The notes below the pieces were generated by a model, which searched no databases, had not been told where the DNA came from, and saw only the letters and a program-made list of their open reading frames with translations. A stretch of DNA of 64,000 nt, from assembly GCF_900215435.1 (NCBI RefSeq), contig NZ_OCMY01000001.1:4154001-4218000 (forward strand), written 5' to 3'. Positions within the stretch are counted from its first letter, which is position 1, and every line of letters starts with the position of its first letter. Source of the stretch: Candidatus Pantoea floridensis (GTDB taxonomy: Bacteria > Pseudomonadota > Gammaproteobacteria > Enterobacterales > Enterobacteriaceae). A program made the position numbers and the translations under genes. This document shows positions 7,932 through 17,563 of this stretch, piece after piece.

Positions 7932-10900
7932 TCAATTGGAAGGAGGTGCTGATGAAAGTGTGTTTAAAGCGCGCCGAATCTCCGCCAGCAACGCCCGCCC
8001 CGCTTCCGCAATCTCTTTGCGCAGTGGCGACGGTGCATGACAGCTAATTTCCAGTTCGACGCACCGTGCAACCAGCTCAGCGGAACCCGTCAACCACGCG
8101 CTACCCTTCACTTTATGAGCCAGCTCCAGCAATGCGTCACGATCGTCGTCAGCTAACGCCGCGGTCAAGGCCAGCATATCTTGCTGATAACTCGCCAACA
8201 TCTCCTGCATCAGCTCGCTCACCAGCGTGGCATCGCCCCCCGCGAGTTTACGCATCGCATCCGAAACGTCATCGTTTCCCGGTAACGCTTCGGGCACAGG
8301 CTGACGTGTCACCGGATCCAGCCAGCGCTGGAGATCCTCTAGCGTACTCGGCTTGAACATGCAGCCATCCATGCCCGCCTCGCGACAACGGATAATTTCT
8401 TCCGGCAACGCGTTCGCAGTAAACCCTAAAATGGTACAGGCAGAACCGTTGCGCAACGCCTCTTCCGCACGAATCGCCTGCGCCAGCGCATAGCCATCCA
8501 TCTCCGGCATACAGCAATCCGTAATGACCACATCAAGCGGCTGCTGACGCCAGAGGTGCAGCGCCTGGCGACCATCGCTGGCTTCAAGTACCTGATGGCC
8601 CAGAAACTGGAGCTGTCGCGTGAGGAGTAAACGGTTAGCCCTGAAATCATCCGCAATAAGAATGCGCAAGCTCGAATGGCGCTGCGCGCTGGCGACAGAA
8701 ACCGGCTCCTGCTGCGGCTCTTCCTGTGGCAGCCTGTCAGCAAACAGCTGCACGTCAATACGCGTACCCATTCCCGGCTGGCTCTCCAGCGAAATAGAAC
8801 CGTCCATTTTCTCGCACAAGGTTTTACAGATAATCAACCCCAGCCCGGTGCCACGCTGCGTTTGCTCACCGTGAGATCCCACCTGGCTAAACGGTGCGAA
8901 GAGCCTGGCCTGATCTTCTCGTGAAATGCCTTTACCGCTATCACTCACGCTGAGCGCGATGTGCCAGCGCGCCTGCTGCTCAATGCGCACGGCAACACTG
9001 ACGCCACCCTGAGCGGTAAATTTAAGGGCATTACCGATCAGATTAGAGAGGATCTGCTTAAAGCGGAGCGGGTCAATCAAAACATCCTCGCCGCAATCGG
9101 GTTGCATCTCCAGCGTTAAGCTCAGGGATTTTTGTTCCGCCATTCCCTGGAAAATACGCACCACGGATTTGCACAGCTGCTGCAGGTTGGCGCGCTCGGG
9201 CTGAAGCGTCAGCTTACCGGCTTCGATGCGTGCCACATCAAGAATATCCCCCAGCAGCTCCACCAGTTCGTTAGCCGCATCCGAGGCAACGTCCAGCGCC
9301 TGATGATCGACACGATTCTTATCGGCCGATTTGCGCGCCAGCTCCAGCATGCCGAGTACGGCATTGAGAGGCGTACGAATCTCGTGGCTCATGGTGGAGA
9401 GGAACTGGGTTTTGGCACGACTGGCGGCTTCGGCTTCCTCTTTCGCCAGATTTAACGCCTCCAGTAACTGCCGCCGTTCGCTGATATCAAGCCAGCCGCC
9501 AATCACGCCCTTTACCCGGCCTTCCGCATCACGGTAAGGCAGAATCCAGTGGAAAATAGTTTTCAGTTGGCCTGAACCCAGATGCTGAAACGTGCGGTCC
9601 TTGAATAGCGGCTGTCCGCTACTCAACACCTGGTAGAAATCGTGGATATAACGCTGCGTTTGCTGTTCATCTGCGAAAAGATTGCTCGACAGCAGCGATT
9701 GATTGATCACCTGTTCGCGCGTGGCGCCCAGGTCCTGTAAAAAGCTGTCGTTACACTGGGTTAACCGCCCGCTGGCATCACGAATGTAAGTCGCATTCGG
9801 TGTGCCGTTGATCATGTCATGCATGAACTCGAGCTGATCGTTGAGCTCACGCTGAATGCGCGATTTGATGCGAATCTGGCGACGCAGCCAGATGGCCCAT
9901 AGCAATGAAACCATGATCAGTGCCGCCGCAAATGCACTGCCGGTGAGAATGGCGACGCGGTTCTCGCGCCAGAAATTTTCCGACGCCACCATGTTGTTGG
10001 GGCGCCAGAGATTGCCAATTACATCCATCTCATCGGGTGGAATGCTCAGCATGACCTTGTCGATAATCTGCTGCAGCTCATGTGACTGGGGCGGAATACC
10101 AAATGAAATAAACGCCGGAGATTCACCGAGCGTGGCGCTAATGCGCATGCGATTACGGTAATAACGGGCTATTTGATATTCGGTATTGGCCAGCGTATTG
10201 ATTGCGGCATCTACCTGACCACGACTCAGCATGGCTAATGCATCGTTGGCGTTACTGGCATTGACGATCTGAATGTCGGGATATTGGCTGCGCAGGGTAT
10301 CAGCCATGCGCGTTCCGTTAATTACCGCCAGTTTTTTTCGCCCCAAATCGCTGAGATTGCGCGGTGCATTCGCCTGCTGTCGCACCACCATTACAAAGGC
10401 GCTGGTAAAGTAGGCACGGCTGAAGTTAAGACCGTTTTTGCGCTGCGGGCTGGGTGTTAACGCGCCAATCATATCAACATCGCCCTGCTGAAGCAGGCTT
10501 TGCATTTCATCCACGCTGCCCGCGCTTTTGATTTCAAAATCCAGACCGGTGCGCAAGCGAATTTGCGACAGCACATCGATGGTGATGCCACGATAATTGC
10601 CGTCATCATCGGTAAACGTCAGCGGGGCAAAGCCGTCAATGGCTGCTACCCTGACCTTGCGGTGCTGCCGGATCCACTGCCTTTCGCTCTCGGTGAGTTC
10701 GAAAATCTGTTGATTAAGCACGCTAGCGCTTCGGCCAACATGCCAGCGCTGCAGAATGTTGAGGCGCTCTTCATTGCTAACCTCGGCCAGTGCAATATCC
10801 AGAATCTGTTTGAGCAGCACATTATCCGGGCGTGTGGCAAACGCCAGCGTTTTTGCCGGGAAGTCGGCTAAACCCACGACGCGGATATTGTTGAGGAAAT

Positions 10901-11576
10901 TGCGGCTAATCGGATAAAGATCGCCGAGAAAGACATCCGCATCACCGAAGGCCACGGCGCCAATCGCCTGTTGGTAGCTGGGATACGTTTGGATGCTGGC
11001 ATGGGGAAACTGCTGCTGCACCCATGCCAACGGCAGATAGCCTGCCGCCATCGCAATATTTTCCCCGGCCAGATCGCTGCTGAGGGTGCGGCTGGCGTTA
11101 CTGCGCATCGCCATAATCGCCTGTTCGGTAGCATAAGGCTGCGTAAGGGTAAGATGTTCATTCGGCTTTTCGAACTGCGTCATGCCGCCCAGCAAATCAA
11201 CGTTACCGTTTTCTAACGCTTCATAGGCCGCATTTTGATTGGCATACACTTTAACCTTGATCGGCTTACCGATGAGGGTGGCCATCAAACCAATATAGTC
11301 AGCGGTGATACCCTCAAATTCAGATTTGTTATTAATGACGGTAAATGGCGGATATTGCGGCAACGCGATGCCTACTACCAGCTGCGTTTTGCTGGCCAGC
11401 CACTGTTGCTGTACGGCGTTCAAACTTTGCGTGGGCGGATGCTTCAGCTGAGGTGAGCGGCTGAGTAAGGTCAGATCCATGGGGCGTTCAGCAGCAGGTA
11501 TCGCCTCATCATGCAGAATTAAAAGCGCCAGAAATACCATGACGGGCAGAGCCACTTTATACAGCAGAGACTTCAC
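7932..11576 (-). CDS. evgS: EvgS/BvgS-type hybrid sensor histidine kinase
   Basis: 1214-residue unorthodox kinase, close to EvgS in length and layout. In order: N-terminal signal/TM, two periplasmic solute-binding (SBP_bac_3) domains (about 45-275 and 295-515), a TM helix near 540-560 (ALIMVSLLWAIWL), a PAS domain (about 585-700), HisKA with His731 in MSHEIRTPLN, an HATPase domain, a receiver with Asp1020 in VITDC, and a C-terminal HPt with His1154 in ELAHKVKGSA. All phosphorelay residues are present. It lies 9 bases after the evgA-like gene. E. coli EvgS responds to acid and alkali metals; the signal here is unknown. Confidence 0.9.
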   Translation of the reverse strand: MKSLLYKVALPVMVFLALLILHDEAIPAAERPMDLTLLSRSPQLKHPPTQSLNAVQQQWLASKTQLVVGIALPQYPPFTVINNKSEFEGITADYIGLMATLIGKPIKVKVYANQNAAYEALENGNVDLLGGMTQFEKPNEHLTLTQPYATEQAIMAMRSNASRTLSSDLAGENIAMAAGYLPLAWVQQQFPHASIQTYPSYQQAIGAVAFGDADVFLGDLYPISRNFLNNIRVVGLADFPAKTLAFATRPDNVLLKQILDIALAEVSNEERLNILQRWHVGRSASVLNQQIFELTESERQWIRQHRKVRVAAIDGFAPLTFTDDDGNYRGITIDVLSQIRLRTGLDFEIKSAGSVDEMQSLLQQGDVDMIGALTPSPQRKNGLNFSRAYFTSAFVMVVRQQANAPRNLSDLGRKKLAVINGTRMADTLRSQYPDIQIVNASNANDALAMLSRGQVDAAINTLANTEYQIARYYRNRMRISATLGESPAFISFGIPPQSHELQQIIDKVMLSIPPDEMDVIGNLWRPNNMVASENFWRENRVAILTGSAFAAALIMVSLLWAIWLRRQIRIKSRIQRELNDQLEFMHDMINGTPNATYIRDASGRLTQCNDSFLQDLGATREQVINQSLLSSNLFADEQQTQRYIHDFYQVLSSGQPLFKDRTFQHLGSGQLKTIFHWILPYRDAEGRVKGVIGGWLDISERRQLLEALNLAKEEAEAASRAKTQFLSTMSHEIRTPLNAVLGMLELARKSADKNRVDHQALDVASDAANELVELLGDILDVARIEAGKLTLQPERANLQQLCKSVVRIFQGMAEQKSLSLTLEMQPDCGEDVLIDPLRFKQILSNLIGNALKFTAQGGVSVAVRIEQQARWHIALSVSDSGKGISREDQARLFAPFSQVGSHGEQTQRGTGLGLIICKTLCEKMDGSISLESQPGMGTRIDVQLFADRLPQEEPQQEPVSVASAQRHSSLRILIADDFRANRLLLTRQLQFLGHQVLEASDGRQALHLWRQQPLDVVITDCCMPEMDGYALAQAIRAEEALRNGSACTILGFTANALPEEIIRCREAGMDGCMFKPSTLEDLQRWLDPVTRQPVPEALPGNDDVSDAMRKLAGGDATLVSELMQEMLASYQQDMLALTAALADDDRDALLELAHKVKGSAWLTGSAELVARCVELEISCHAPSPLRKEIAEAGRALLAEIRRALNTLSSAPPSN

Positions 11577-11585
11577 GGATATTCC

Positions 11586-12233
11586 TTAGTCGGTAAGATG
11601 ATTGCGATGGGCAATACCGATTAAATCCACCAGCGTTTTGACACCCAGCTTTTGCAGCAAGCGCGTCTTATAGGTGCTAATGGTTTTGTTACTGAGGGTC
11701 AGCACCTCGGCAATTTCGATGTTGCTGTAGCCCTTAGCAAGATAAATCAGCACCATCATCTCCCGGTCAGAGAGCTGCGCGAGTTTGGCCGACTCTTCAC
11801 CCGTGGCTGAACCCGCAGGATAGTCCGCAGGCATCTTTTCCGCCGGAAAAAACGTATAGCCTGACCGGATGGCGCGGATAGCATCCAGTAAATCATCCAT
11901 CTCTTCCGTTTTCTCGACGAAACCGGAAGCACCGCCGAGACGGCAGCGTGAAACAAATGATGCCGCCGTTTGTGAGGTGAAAACGAGGATTTTTACGGGA
12001 TACCCCATCGCGTGAACGCGTGAAATAACTTCCAGCCCGTTAAGCACCGGAATCGCAATATCCAGAATCATCAAATTCGGCGTCAGATTTTTCACCAACT
12101 GCAGCGCTTCGGCGCCATCGTGAGCTTTACCGGTCACGGCAATGTTTTCCCGCAGTAGCAGCATTTCAATTGCCATGCGAACCACCGGATGATCGTCGAC
12201 GATAACTGCGCTGTAGGGTGAAGAGTTGTGCAT
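11586..12233 (-). CDS. evgA: EvgA-type LuxR/NarL-family response regulator
   Basis: 215 residues: an N-terminal receiver (VIVDDHPVVR, phosphorylatable Asp in LMILDIAIPVLNG) and a C-terminal LuxR-type HTH (LSDREMMVLIYLAKGYSNIEIAEVLTLSNKTISTYKTR in two halves). The start at 12233 is chosen for AGGA six bases upstream; an earlier in-frame ATG lacks one. It is co-transcribed with the EvgS-like kinase. The neighbouring autotransporter carries an EvgA-box-like repeat upstream and is a likely target. Confidence 0.88.
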   Translation of the reverse strand: MHNSSPYSAVIVDDHPVVRMAIEMLLLRENIAVTGKAHDGAEALQLVKNLTPNLMILDIAIPVLNGLEVISRVHAMGYPVKILVFTSQTAASFVSRCRLGGASGFVEKTEEMDDLLDAIRAIRSGYTFFPAEKMPADYPAGSATGEESAKLAQLSDREMMVLIYLAKGYSNIEIAEVLTLSNKTISTYKTRLLQKLGVKTLVDLIGIAHRNHLTD

Positions 12234-12320
12234 ATCCGTCCTGTGATTGAAATGAGCAATCAATAACTGATTTTTTTAAGCATAGCGCTATTTTGTTATG
12301 CCCATCAATGAGCTGTAAAA

Positions 12321-12344
12321 ATGCCGGGCTAAACGGCCCGGCAT
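12321..12344 (-). terminator. Intrinsic terminator of the autotransporter gene
   Basis: Perfect 9-bp arms ATGCCGGGC / GCCCGGCAT with a 6-base loop. On the minus strand it is followed by TTTTTACAG, so it has the stem and U-tract of a rho-independent terminator and separates the autotransporter from evgAS. Confidence 0.85.
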
Positions 12345-12366
12345 CGCTAAACGTGGACAATGGTGA

Positions 12367-15300
12367 TCAGAAGCTGACTTTTACCCCGATCATTGCGCTG
12401 GTGTCGCGGTAATCATTGCTACCCATTTGCTGACCGACGCTGCCCCACAGGTTAACCCTTGAAGGAAGTTTGCTCTCCACGCCGACGCGCACTTCCGCGA
12501 TGTTTTTTTGCCCTTCGCTGGTCATGCTGACACCGTTCAGGGTGCTACCAAAGTCCTTACTGTTATTAATCCAGTTGGCTTCGAGGAACGGCTGATAAAC
12601 CGCCTGATTCGGTTCACCCGCCGTTTTCAGTGAAGCACGCAAACCGACACGTGATTGCAGGTTGCCATCGCCCTGGCTGCTGACGCGAGTGCCATTGGCT
12701 TCGGTATGATCGTCTGCTTTCACATCCATCCAGATGAACTGCGCGTTAGGCTCAATGAAGTAGCTGTTTTTCGCCCGATCTTCGCCCACTTTCCAGCTGT
12801 ATCCACTCTCCAGCGAGTAAGTAAAGCCGTTTGATTTATAGCGCTCGGCGGCGAGATGATCGCCATTCACGCTGTTGTTAAACCAGCTATATTGCAACCA
12901 GCTATCCACATAGGCGCCAGTGTGCTGTTCCGGCTGCTGATACCAGGTGCCGTATACGCCCACGTTATAACCGTTGGTATGACCCTGCGAACGATAACCG
13001 GTAACCGATGAATCGCTATTACTGCGAGCGTTGCCGTAACCGGCCATCGCACCGAAATGCAGGCGATCGCTGCCGGTGAAACTCCCGGTTGCAAGGTCGC
13101 CGCCCAACTGCAGCACGTAGCGATTGGTTTCTGTCTTGATCTGTCCGCTGCTGTCACGCATCTGCTGATGGCCGCCGAGGTTGCGCATCCACAGACTGGT
13201 TGTTTTCTTTTCGCCGGTCAGCACGTCCACATAGTGTGTTTCGCCGCCACGATCGCTCAGGCGCAAAGTGAATAAGGTGTTAGCCGCCGCGATATTGGCG
13301 TTATAGTTGCCCACCTCAGGACGCACAATCATCTGCGCAGGCTTGCCGGCACCCGGCTGCACCACTGGCTTTTCGATGGGATCAACGCCAGGGTCAACGA
13401 CCGGATCCACCACCGGATCGATAACAGGGTCCACGGCATTGACATCGCTGGTCAGATACCAGTTTTTAGTGTCCGCGCCCCGCGACAAGGTATAGTCATA
13501 AGCACCTGCTGCAATACGCCCTTGCTGGCTAAACTCACCGGCAGACGTGCCGTCTACGGTAATTAACTCAATCCCGTTCAACGTCTGCGCCCCGCTACCG
13601 CCGGCATTATTGATCACGACATGCGTGGTGCCGCTGGTGTTGCCCGTTACATGCAATTTATCGGTGTCTGAATCATCGCCAGCCAGCACCGTGTTCATGA
13701 TCAGCGTGCCGCCCGTGCCGGTAAAGTCACCCTTCACCGTCAAGGTTGTTGAACGTCCATTGCTGTGATCGAAATTCAGCGTGCTGTCATTCAGCGCCAG
13801 CGTATGCAGAGTTGAGTTGTCGGTCATATTCCACAGGCTGCCGTTTTCCAGCGTCAGCGCCTGCAGGTTCGCCGCACTGCCGCTCCACTGTGAATCATTC
13901 AGCGCCAGGCTGCTCGCAGCGGTAGCAGCAGGATCAACGGTGATATTACCCGCCATCACCGAGCCATTGCTGGCGGTGATCTGCGCGCGGGTATCGCTGG
14001 CCAATGCATCAAGCAGTGTTGCTCCGCCTAATGTGGATCCCTCCAACGAGAGAGTGAGCGAAGAGCCATTCTGCAGTGTGATGGCAATCCCCTCAGCCGC
14101 GCTCAGTTGTGTATTGGTCAGCGCAAGCTGATTGTTGCCGTTGATGCTGTTGATACCCATTGCGCTATTTCCCGTTACGCTGAGGGTAGAATTCGTCAGC
14201 GTAACGCTGTTGGCGGCACCGACAGCGCCATCAAAGGTGACCAGATTACCCGCATCGCCCACCTGCCCCTGAATGGCGGTTCCGGTAATTGTCGCACCGG
14301 CAGCGGCAGCGATCGCTGACGATCCTGCTGCGGTGTTTAGGGTAATATTGCTGGCATCCAGCGTTGCGCCGCTGGCCGAAAGAGCCACACCGCTGCTGTT
14401 AATGAAGAGATTATCTGCGTTAACACGCGCACCGCCGCTCGAAAGAACGCCAGCAGCGCCTGCACCGGTGGTACTAAGCGAGCCGCCTGTGACATTCAGA
14501 TTAGCCATTGAGCCAGTGGCATAGACCGCGTGAGCATTGATACCTGAGGTCGCTACATCGTTCTGTTCTGCAGTAAAGGTGCCATTGACCGTATACAAGC
14601 CGTTGGCATAATCGCCTAAAGTATTCACCCGACTGTTCTTCAGGCTGATAATGCCCGATGTGCCATTGGCAAACACGCCGTAACCGTTACGAGCGCTGGT
14701 ATTGACGATTAAACGTTCGCCGTTAATGGTTGCGCCGTTCGCATACAGGCCCTGATTTACCGAATTAATCGTGGCATCGCTGGCGGTCAGTGTTGACAGT
14801 CCACCCGCTACCAGCCCACGGTTGTTGCTGGTGACACTGCTATTGAGAAAATTCACCGTGCTGGTGCCGACCACATACACGCCATCGCCGCTGCTGGTTA
14901 TGCTGCCGTTAAGGAAATCCATAGCGCTGTTGGTTGTCACATACGCACCATAGCCGTTGCTATTCACGGTTAAACCATCAGCATTTATTGTGCCGTTGCG
15001 TGTGGCATACAGGGCCTGAACGTCAGCACGGGTGGTGGTCACTTGGGTGCCGCTGATATTAACCATGCCTTGATCCGAAGCAACCACACCGTAGCCCGAA
15101 ATGCCACTGGTGTTGATCGTACCGCCGGTGAAATTCATCTCACCGCCGGCTAAAACAGCCTGAATGCCATAGTCATTACTGGCGCTGGTCACGATATCCT
15201 GGTCGGAATAGCTCTGGCTTACGCCACTCGCCACCAAACCGGCATGTGCCGTGCTCATACCGCTTGCAAATAATAAGGCCGCCGAAACGCCGTTAATTAA

Positions 15301-15408
15301 GGCGCTATTGCGGGAACGGCTTGATTTACATTTTCCCCTCGCGAATTCAGAGGCAACAACAAACTGCCCGGTAACTTTATTCCAGATAATGCGGTAAACA
15401 ATATTCAT
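12367..15408 (-). CDS. Autotransporter with extended signal peptide (type Va)
   Basis: About 1013 residues. The N-terminus MNIVYRIIWNKVTGQFVVASE is the extended signal peptide region of large autotransporters and fixes the start at 15408 rather than an in-frame ATG seven codons earlier. A Ser/Thr/Gly/Asn-rich passenger predicted as beta-helix (about 57-650) contains many short motifs of the YGVYA/NG type. A proline-rich linker of DPVxDP repeats begins near 656, and a C-terminal beta-barrel domain of about 270 residues ends in KVSF. It is probably a surface adhesin or biofilm factor with no recognisable protease motif. Confidence 0.9.
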   Translation of the reverse strand: MNIVYRIIWNKVTGQFVVASEFARGKCKSSRSRNSALINGVSAALLFASGMSTAHAGLVASGVSQSYSDQDIVTSASNDYGIQAVLAGGEMNFTGGTINTSGISGYGVVASDQGMVNISGTQVTTTRADVQALYATRNGTINADGLTVNSNGYGAYVTTNSAMDFLNGSITSSGDGVYVVGTSTVNFLNSSVTSNNRGLVAGGLSTLTASDATINSVNQGLYANGATINGERLIVNTSARNGYGVFANGTSGIISLKNSRVNTLGDYANGLYTVNGTFTAEQNDVATSGINAHAVYATGSMANLNVTGGSLSTTGAGAAGVLSSGGARVNADNLFINSSGVALSASGATLDASNITLNTAAGSSAIAAAAGATITGTAIQGQVGDAGNLVTFDGAVGAANSVTLTNSTLSVTGNSAMGINSINGNNQLALTNTQLSAAEGIAITLQNGSSLTLSLEGSTLGGATLLDALASDTRAQITASNGSVMAGNITVDPAATAASSLALNDSQWSGSAANLQALTLENGSLWNMTDNSTLHTLALNDSTLNFDHSNGRSTTLTVKGDFTGTGGTLIMNTVLAGDDSDTDKLHVTGNTSGTTHVVINNAGGSGAQTLNGIELITVDGTSAGEFSQQGRIAAGAYDYTLSRGADTKNWYLTSDVNAVDPVIDPVVDPVVDPGVDPIEKPVVQPGAGKPAQMIVRPEVGNYNANIAAANTLFTLRLSDRGGETHYVDVLTGEKKTTSLWMRNLGGHQQMRDSSGQIKTETNRYVLQLGGDLATGSFTGSDRLHFGAMAGYGNARSNSDSSVTGYRSQGHTNGYNVGVYGTWYQQPEQHTGAYVDSWLQYSWFNNSVNGDHLAAERYKSNGFTYSLESGYSWKVGEDRAKNSYFIEPNAQFIWMDVKADDHTEANGTRVSSQGDGNLQSRVGLRASLKTAGEPNQAVYQPFLEANWINNSKDFGSTLNGVSMTSEGQKNIAEVRVGVESKLPSRVNLWGSVGQQMGSNDYRDTSAMIGVKVSF

Positions 15409-15485
15409 CAGACTCTCACTCAGCAACATATGCGATTTATATGCCGCAAGAGTAAGGATGCGTGTCTCAGGGTTAAATCATACCG

Positions 15486-15505
15486 TTCCCACAGGCGTGT
15501 AGGAC
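15486..15505 (-). promoter_or_regulatory. EvgA-box-like inverted repeat upstream of the autotransporter
   Basis: TTCCCACA-GGCG-TGTAGGAC matches the layout I recall for the E. coli EvgA box (TTCYTACA-type half-sites, short spacer). Six of eight positions pair between the half-sites. It lies about 80 bases before the autotransporter start, and a weaker related element (TTTCC...GTAGGAA) follows at about 15507-15525. The regulator assignment is inference. Confidence 0.4.
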
Positions 15506-15522
15506 GTTTCCGATGGCGTAGG

Positions 15523-15548
15523 AAAAGAGCCCTAACTTAGGCTCTTTT
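15523..15548 (-). terminator. Intrinsic terminator of the TPR-like gene
   Basis: Perfect 9-bp arms AAAAGAGCC / GGCTCTTTT with an 8-base loop, 25 bases after the stop codon. The T-run serves the leftward transcript. Confidence 0.85.
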
Positions 15549-15572
15549 CACTCTGCAGCCTGCAATACGTTT

Positions 15573-15998
15573 TTATAGACCCATCAAATCTGCCAGCATT
15601 TTTTTATCGAATTCCGGAAACGCATCAAAAACAGCTTCGCCTTTCATCGCATATATTTGCTGGAAATAAGCTATCGCGCCGTCAATTGCCCCCATTCCAT
15701 AGAGCGCACGTGCGAGGGTCATTCTTGCAAGTACCTGGCCTTTCGTTGCTTCCCATTCAAGCGCTTCATTAGCGGCTTCAATGGCCTCCTGATAGCGTTG
15801 ACACTTAACTAATGAAGAACCATACCCGCTTAAAATCCAGTAATAAATTTCTTTATCCCGCAGATGTGTCTTTGCTAATTCCGCAGAAGCAGCCCATGAG
15901 AATGTCGCCGCGATGTTTTGGTCATCACTTTCAAGGGAGATACCTTGATTGGCTAAGTCGAATGCTTTTTCTTCCCAACTTTTATGATGAAACTCCAT
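15573..15998 (-). CDS. TPR-like protein of unknown function
   Basis: 141 residues, all helical in appearance, with TPR-like spacing (AAELAKTHLRDKEIYYWILSG, YQEAIEAANEALEWE, ARALYGMGAIDGAIAYFQQIY). There is no signal peptide or membrane helix, so it is cytoplasmic. The start at 15998 is chosen because AGGAG lies 7 bases upstream; the in-frame ATG at 16016 has none. The gene is AT-richer than its neighbours and ends at its own terminator. I cannot assign a function; small TPR proteins often act as partners of other proteins. Confidence 0.7.
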   Translation of the reverse strand: MEFHHKSWEEKAFDLANQGISLESDDQNIAATFSWAASAELAKTHLRDKEIYYWILSGYGSSLVKCQRYQEAIEAANEALEWEATKGQVLARMTLARALYGMGAIDGAIAYFQQIYAMKGEAVFDAFPEFDKKMLADLMGL

Positions 15999-16047
15999 AT
16001 ATTGACTCCTATCCATGTTGATTAACTTATGAAAATTACGCTATTTC

Positions 16048-16470
16048 TTAGATGCCAGAGCGACCCTCCTTAGTGTCGAATCGGGTGCGGGAATCACGTA
16101 TTAATGCCGCATTATCGATGACCCAATGCCACAGTGGTAACATGTTGGTTAACATCCCCTTACCTAATTCCGTCAGGCTGTAATCAACCCGCGGATGAGG
16201 CTGTTTACGTTGATGATCGTAGCGGCTAATTAATCCCTCTCGTTCAAGCGATCGCAGCGTGCGCGTTAACATTCTTTGCGTAACGCCGGGCATCGCCTTG
16301 GCCAGTTCGGCATGTCGCAAGGTGCCGTTTACGCCCAGCGTATAAATAACATTTAGCGACCAGCGATTTCCTGCGTGCGTGAGAATTTCGCGTTTAAGCA
16401 TATCGTCCTCATCGTTAAGGGCCGCGCAAATGGTGGCAAACACCGTTATTTGCTCATCGCTTAATTTCAT
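16048..16470 (-). CDS. HxlR-family transcriptional regulator
   Basis: 140-residue winged-helix protein with the HxlR pattern: ILTHAGNRWSLNVIYTLGVNG, then ELAKAMPGVTQRMLTRTLRSLEREGLI in two helices, and the wing YSLTELG. In-frame starts exist at 16512 (GTG), 16488 and 16470. 16470 is chosen for the GGGGAAG just upstream and the usual family N-terminus, with moderate certainty. It is divergent from an NmrA-like reductase, a common HxlR arrangement in which the regulator controls the redox gene. Confidence 0.85.
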   Translation of the reverse strand: MKLSDEQITVFATICAALNDEDDMLKREILTHAGNRWSLNVIYTLGVNGTLRHAELAKAMPGVTQRMLTRTLRSLEREGLISRYDHQRKQPHPRVDYSLTELGKGMLTNMLPLWHWVIDNAALIRDSRTRFDTKEGRSGI

Positions 16471-16526
16471 GCTCTTCCCCGGTATCATTAATGTGCCTGA
16501 TTGCAGCGCCACGTTCTTCTGGGCAA

Positions 16527-16545
16527 CCTTAGCAGCAACCTAAGG
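16527..16545. promoter_or_regulatory. Inverted repeat between HxlR and the reductase
   Basis: CCTTAG-N7-CTAAGG lies in the 83-base divergent region and overlaps the ribosome binding site of the reductase. It is a candidate HxlR operator. Confidence 0.45.
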
Positions 16546-16553
16546 AGAAAAGT

Positions 16554-17483
16554 ATGAACAATTACGTGAATAATCATTGGCGCAATATATTGATCATCGG
16601 TGCCGGAGAATTGGGAATGGCGGTAATTAAGGGGTTTTATGCGCAGCGGGAATCCCATCCTGAAATCCGGTTAACCGTATTATTACGGCCACAAAGTGCC
16701 TCACAAAACGCCCAACAACGCGCAGAACAACTCGCTCAGTGGGATATTGGCATCCTAACGGCTGATTTTAATACAGTATCCATCGGGGAATTGGCCCAGC
16801 TGTTTACGCCCTATGATGCCATTATTAACTGCAGCGGCTTCGTGGGCGGTATGGGTACACAGATAAAAATAACCGAGGCAGTGCTGTTGGCCAAGGTGGC
16901 ACGTTATTTCCCCTGGCAGTTTGGTGTCGATTACGATCGTATTGGCGAAAATAGCGGGCAACCAGTATGGGATGAACAGCTCGCGGTGAGATCGCTATTA
17001 CGTGCCCAGCAGCAAACGCAATGGGTCATTGTTTCGACGGGTATGTTTACCAGCTTTTTGTTTGAAGCCGATTTTGGCGTGGTTAATCTTGCATCACGCA
17101 CGGTGCATGCACTGGGCGATGCTGAATTTGCATTAACCCTGACCACGCCAGAAGATATTGGCCGATTAACGGCGAGCCTGTTTTTCCATACGCCGGCGAT
17201 AAGTAATGAAGTTATTTATATTGCCGGCGACACCCTCACCTATACGCAGCTCACGGCATTACTTGCCCAGCATTTCGCCACAGATTTTACCTGTCAGGTG
17301 GAGCGTATTGCCGCGCTAAAGGCCGCGAACATTAACGCACCCCACGATCGGTACGCTGCATATCGTTTGGCGTTTGCGCGGGAAGATGGCGTTTCATGGC
17401 CAATGGTAAATACCTATAATTACCGTGAAGGTATTGAGTTAACCAGTGTGAAACAATGGTTAGTTCAGGAGAGGATGAAATAA
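16554..17483 (+). CDS. NmrA/isoflavone-reductase-like NAD(P)-binding protein
   Basis: 309 residues. An N-terminal Rossmann motif NILIIGAGELGMAVIKGF (about 11-28) binds the nucleotide. DAIINCSGFVGG and the VSTGMFTSFLFE segment are typical of the atypical short-chain dehydrogenases of the NmrA family, some of which reduce aromatic alcohols and others of which only sense NADP(H). The substrate is unknown. AAGGAG precedes the ATG. Regulation by the divergent HxlR protein is likely. Confidence 0.8.
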   Translation: MNNYVNNHWRNILIIGAGELGMAVIKGFYAQRESHPEIRLTVLLRPQSASQNAQQRAEQLAQWDIGILTADFNTVSIGELAQLFTPYDAIINCSGFVGGMGTQIKITEAVLLAKVARYFPWQFGVDYDRIGENSGQPVWDEQLAVRSLLRAQQQTQWVIVSTGMFTSFLFEADFGVVNLASRTVHALGDAEFALTLTTPEDIGRLTASLFFHTPAISNEVIYIAGDTLTYTQLTALLAQHFATDFTCQVERIAALKAANINAPHDRYAAYRLAFAREDGVSWPMVNTYNYREGIELTSVKQWLVQERMK

Positions 17484-17519
17484 ACGGAATGTCAGAAAAG
17501 AGTTAATTGCTGCTGGTCT

Positions 17520-17550
17520 GATTCGCTGCCGCTGAACGAGGCAGCGAATC
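17520..17550. terminator. Hairpin between convergent reductase and osmB genes
   Basis: Perfect 11-bp arms GATTCGCTGCC / GGCAGCGAATC with a 9-base loop sit between the two convergent stop codons. There is no clear U-tract, so it may act as an mRNA 3' stem as well as a weak bidirectional terminator. Confidence 0.65.
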
Positions 17551-17563
17551 AAATTGCAAACAA

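Noticed and set aside
13307..14524. Several plus-strand frames of 60-116 codons across the autotransporter
   Set aside because: They are antisense to a low-complexity passenger with biased codons, which opens false frames; none has a ribosome site or domain.
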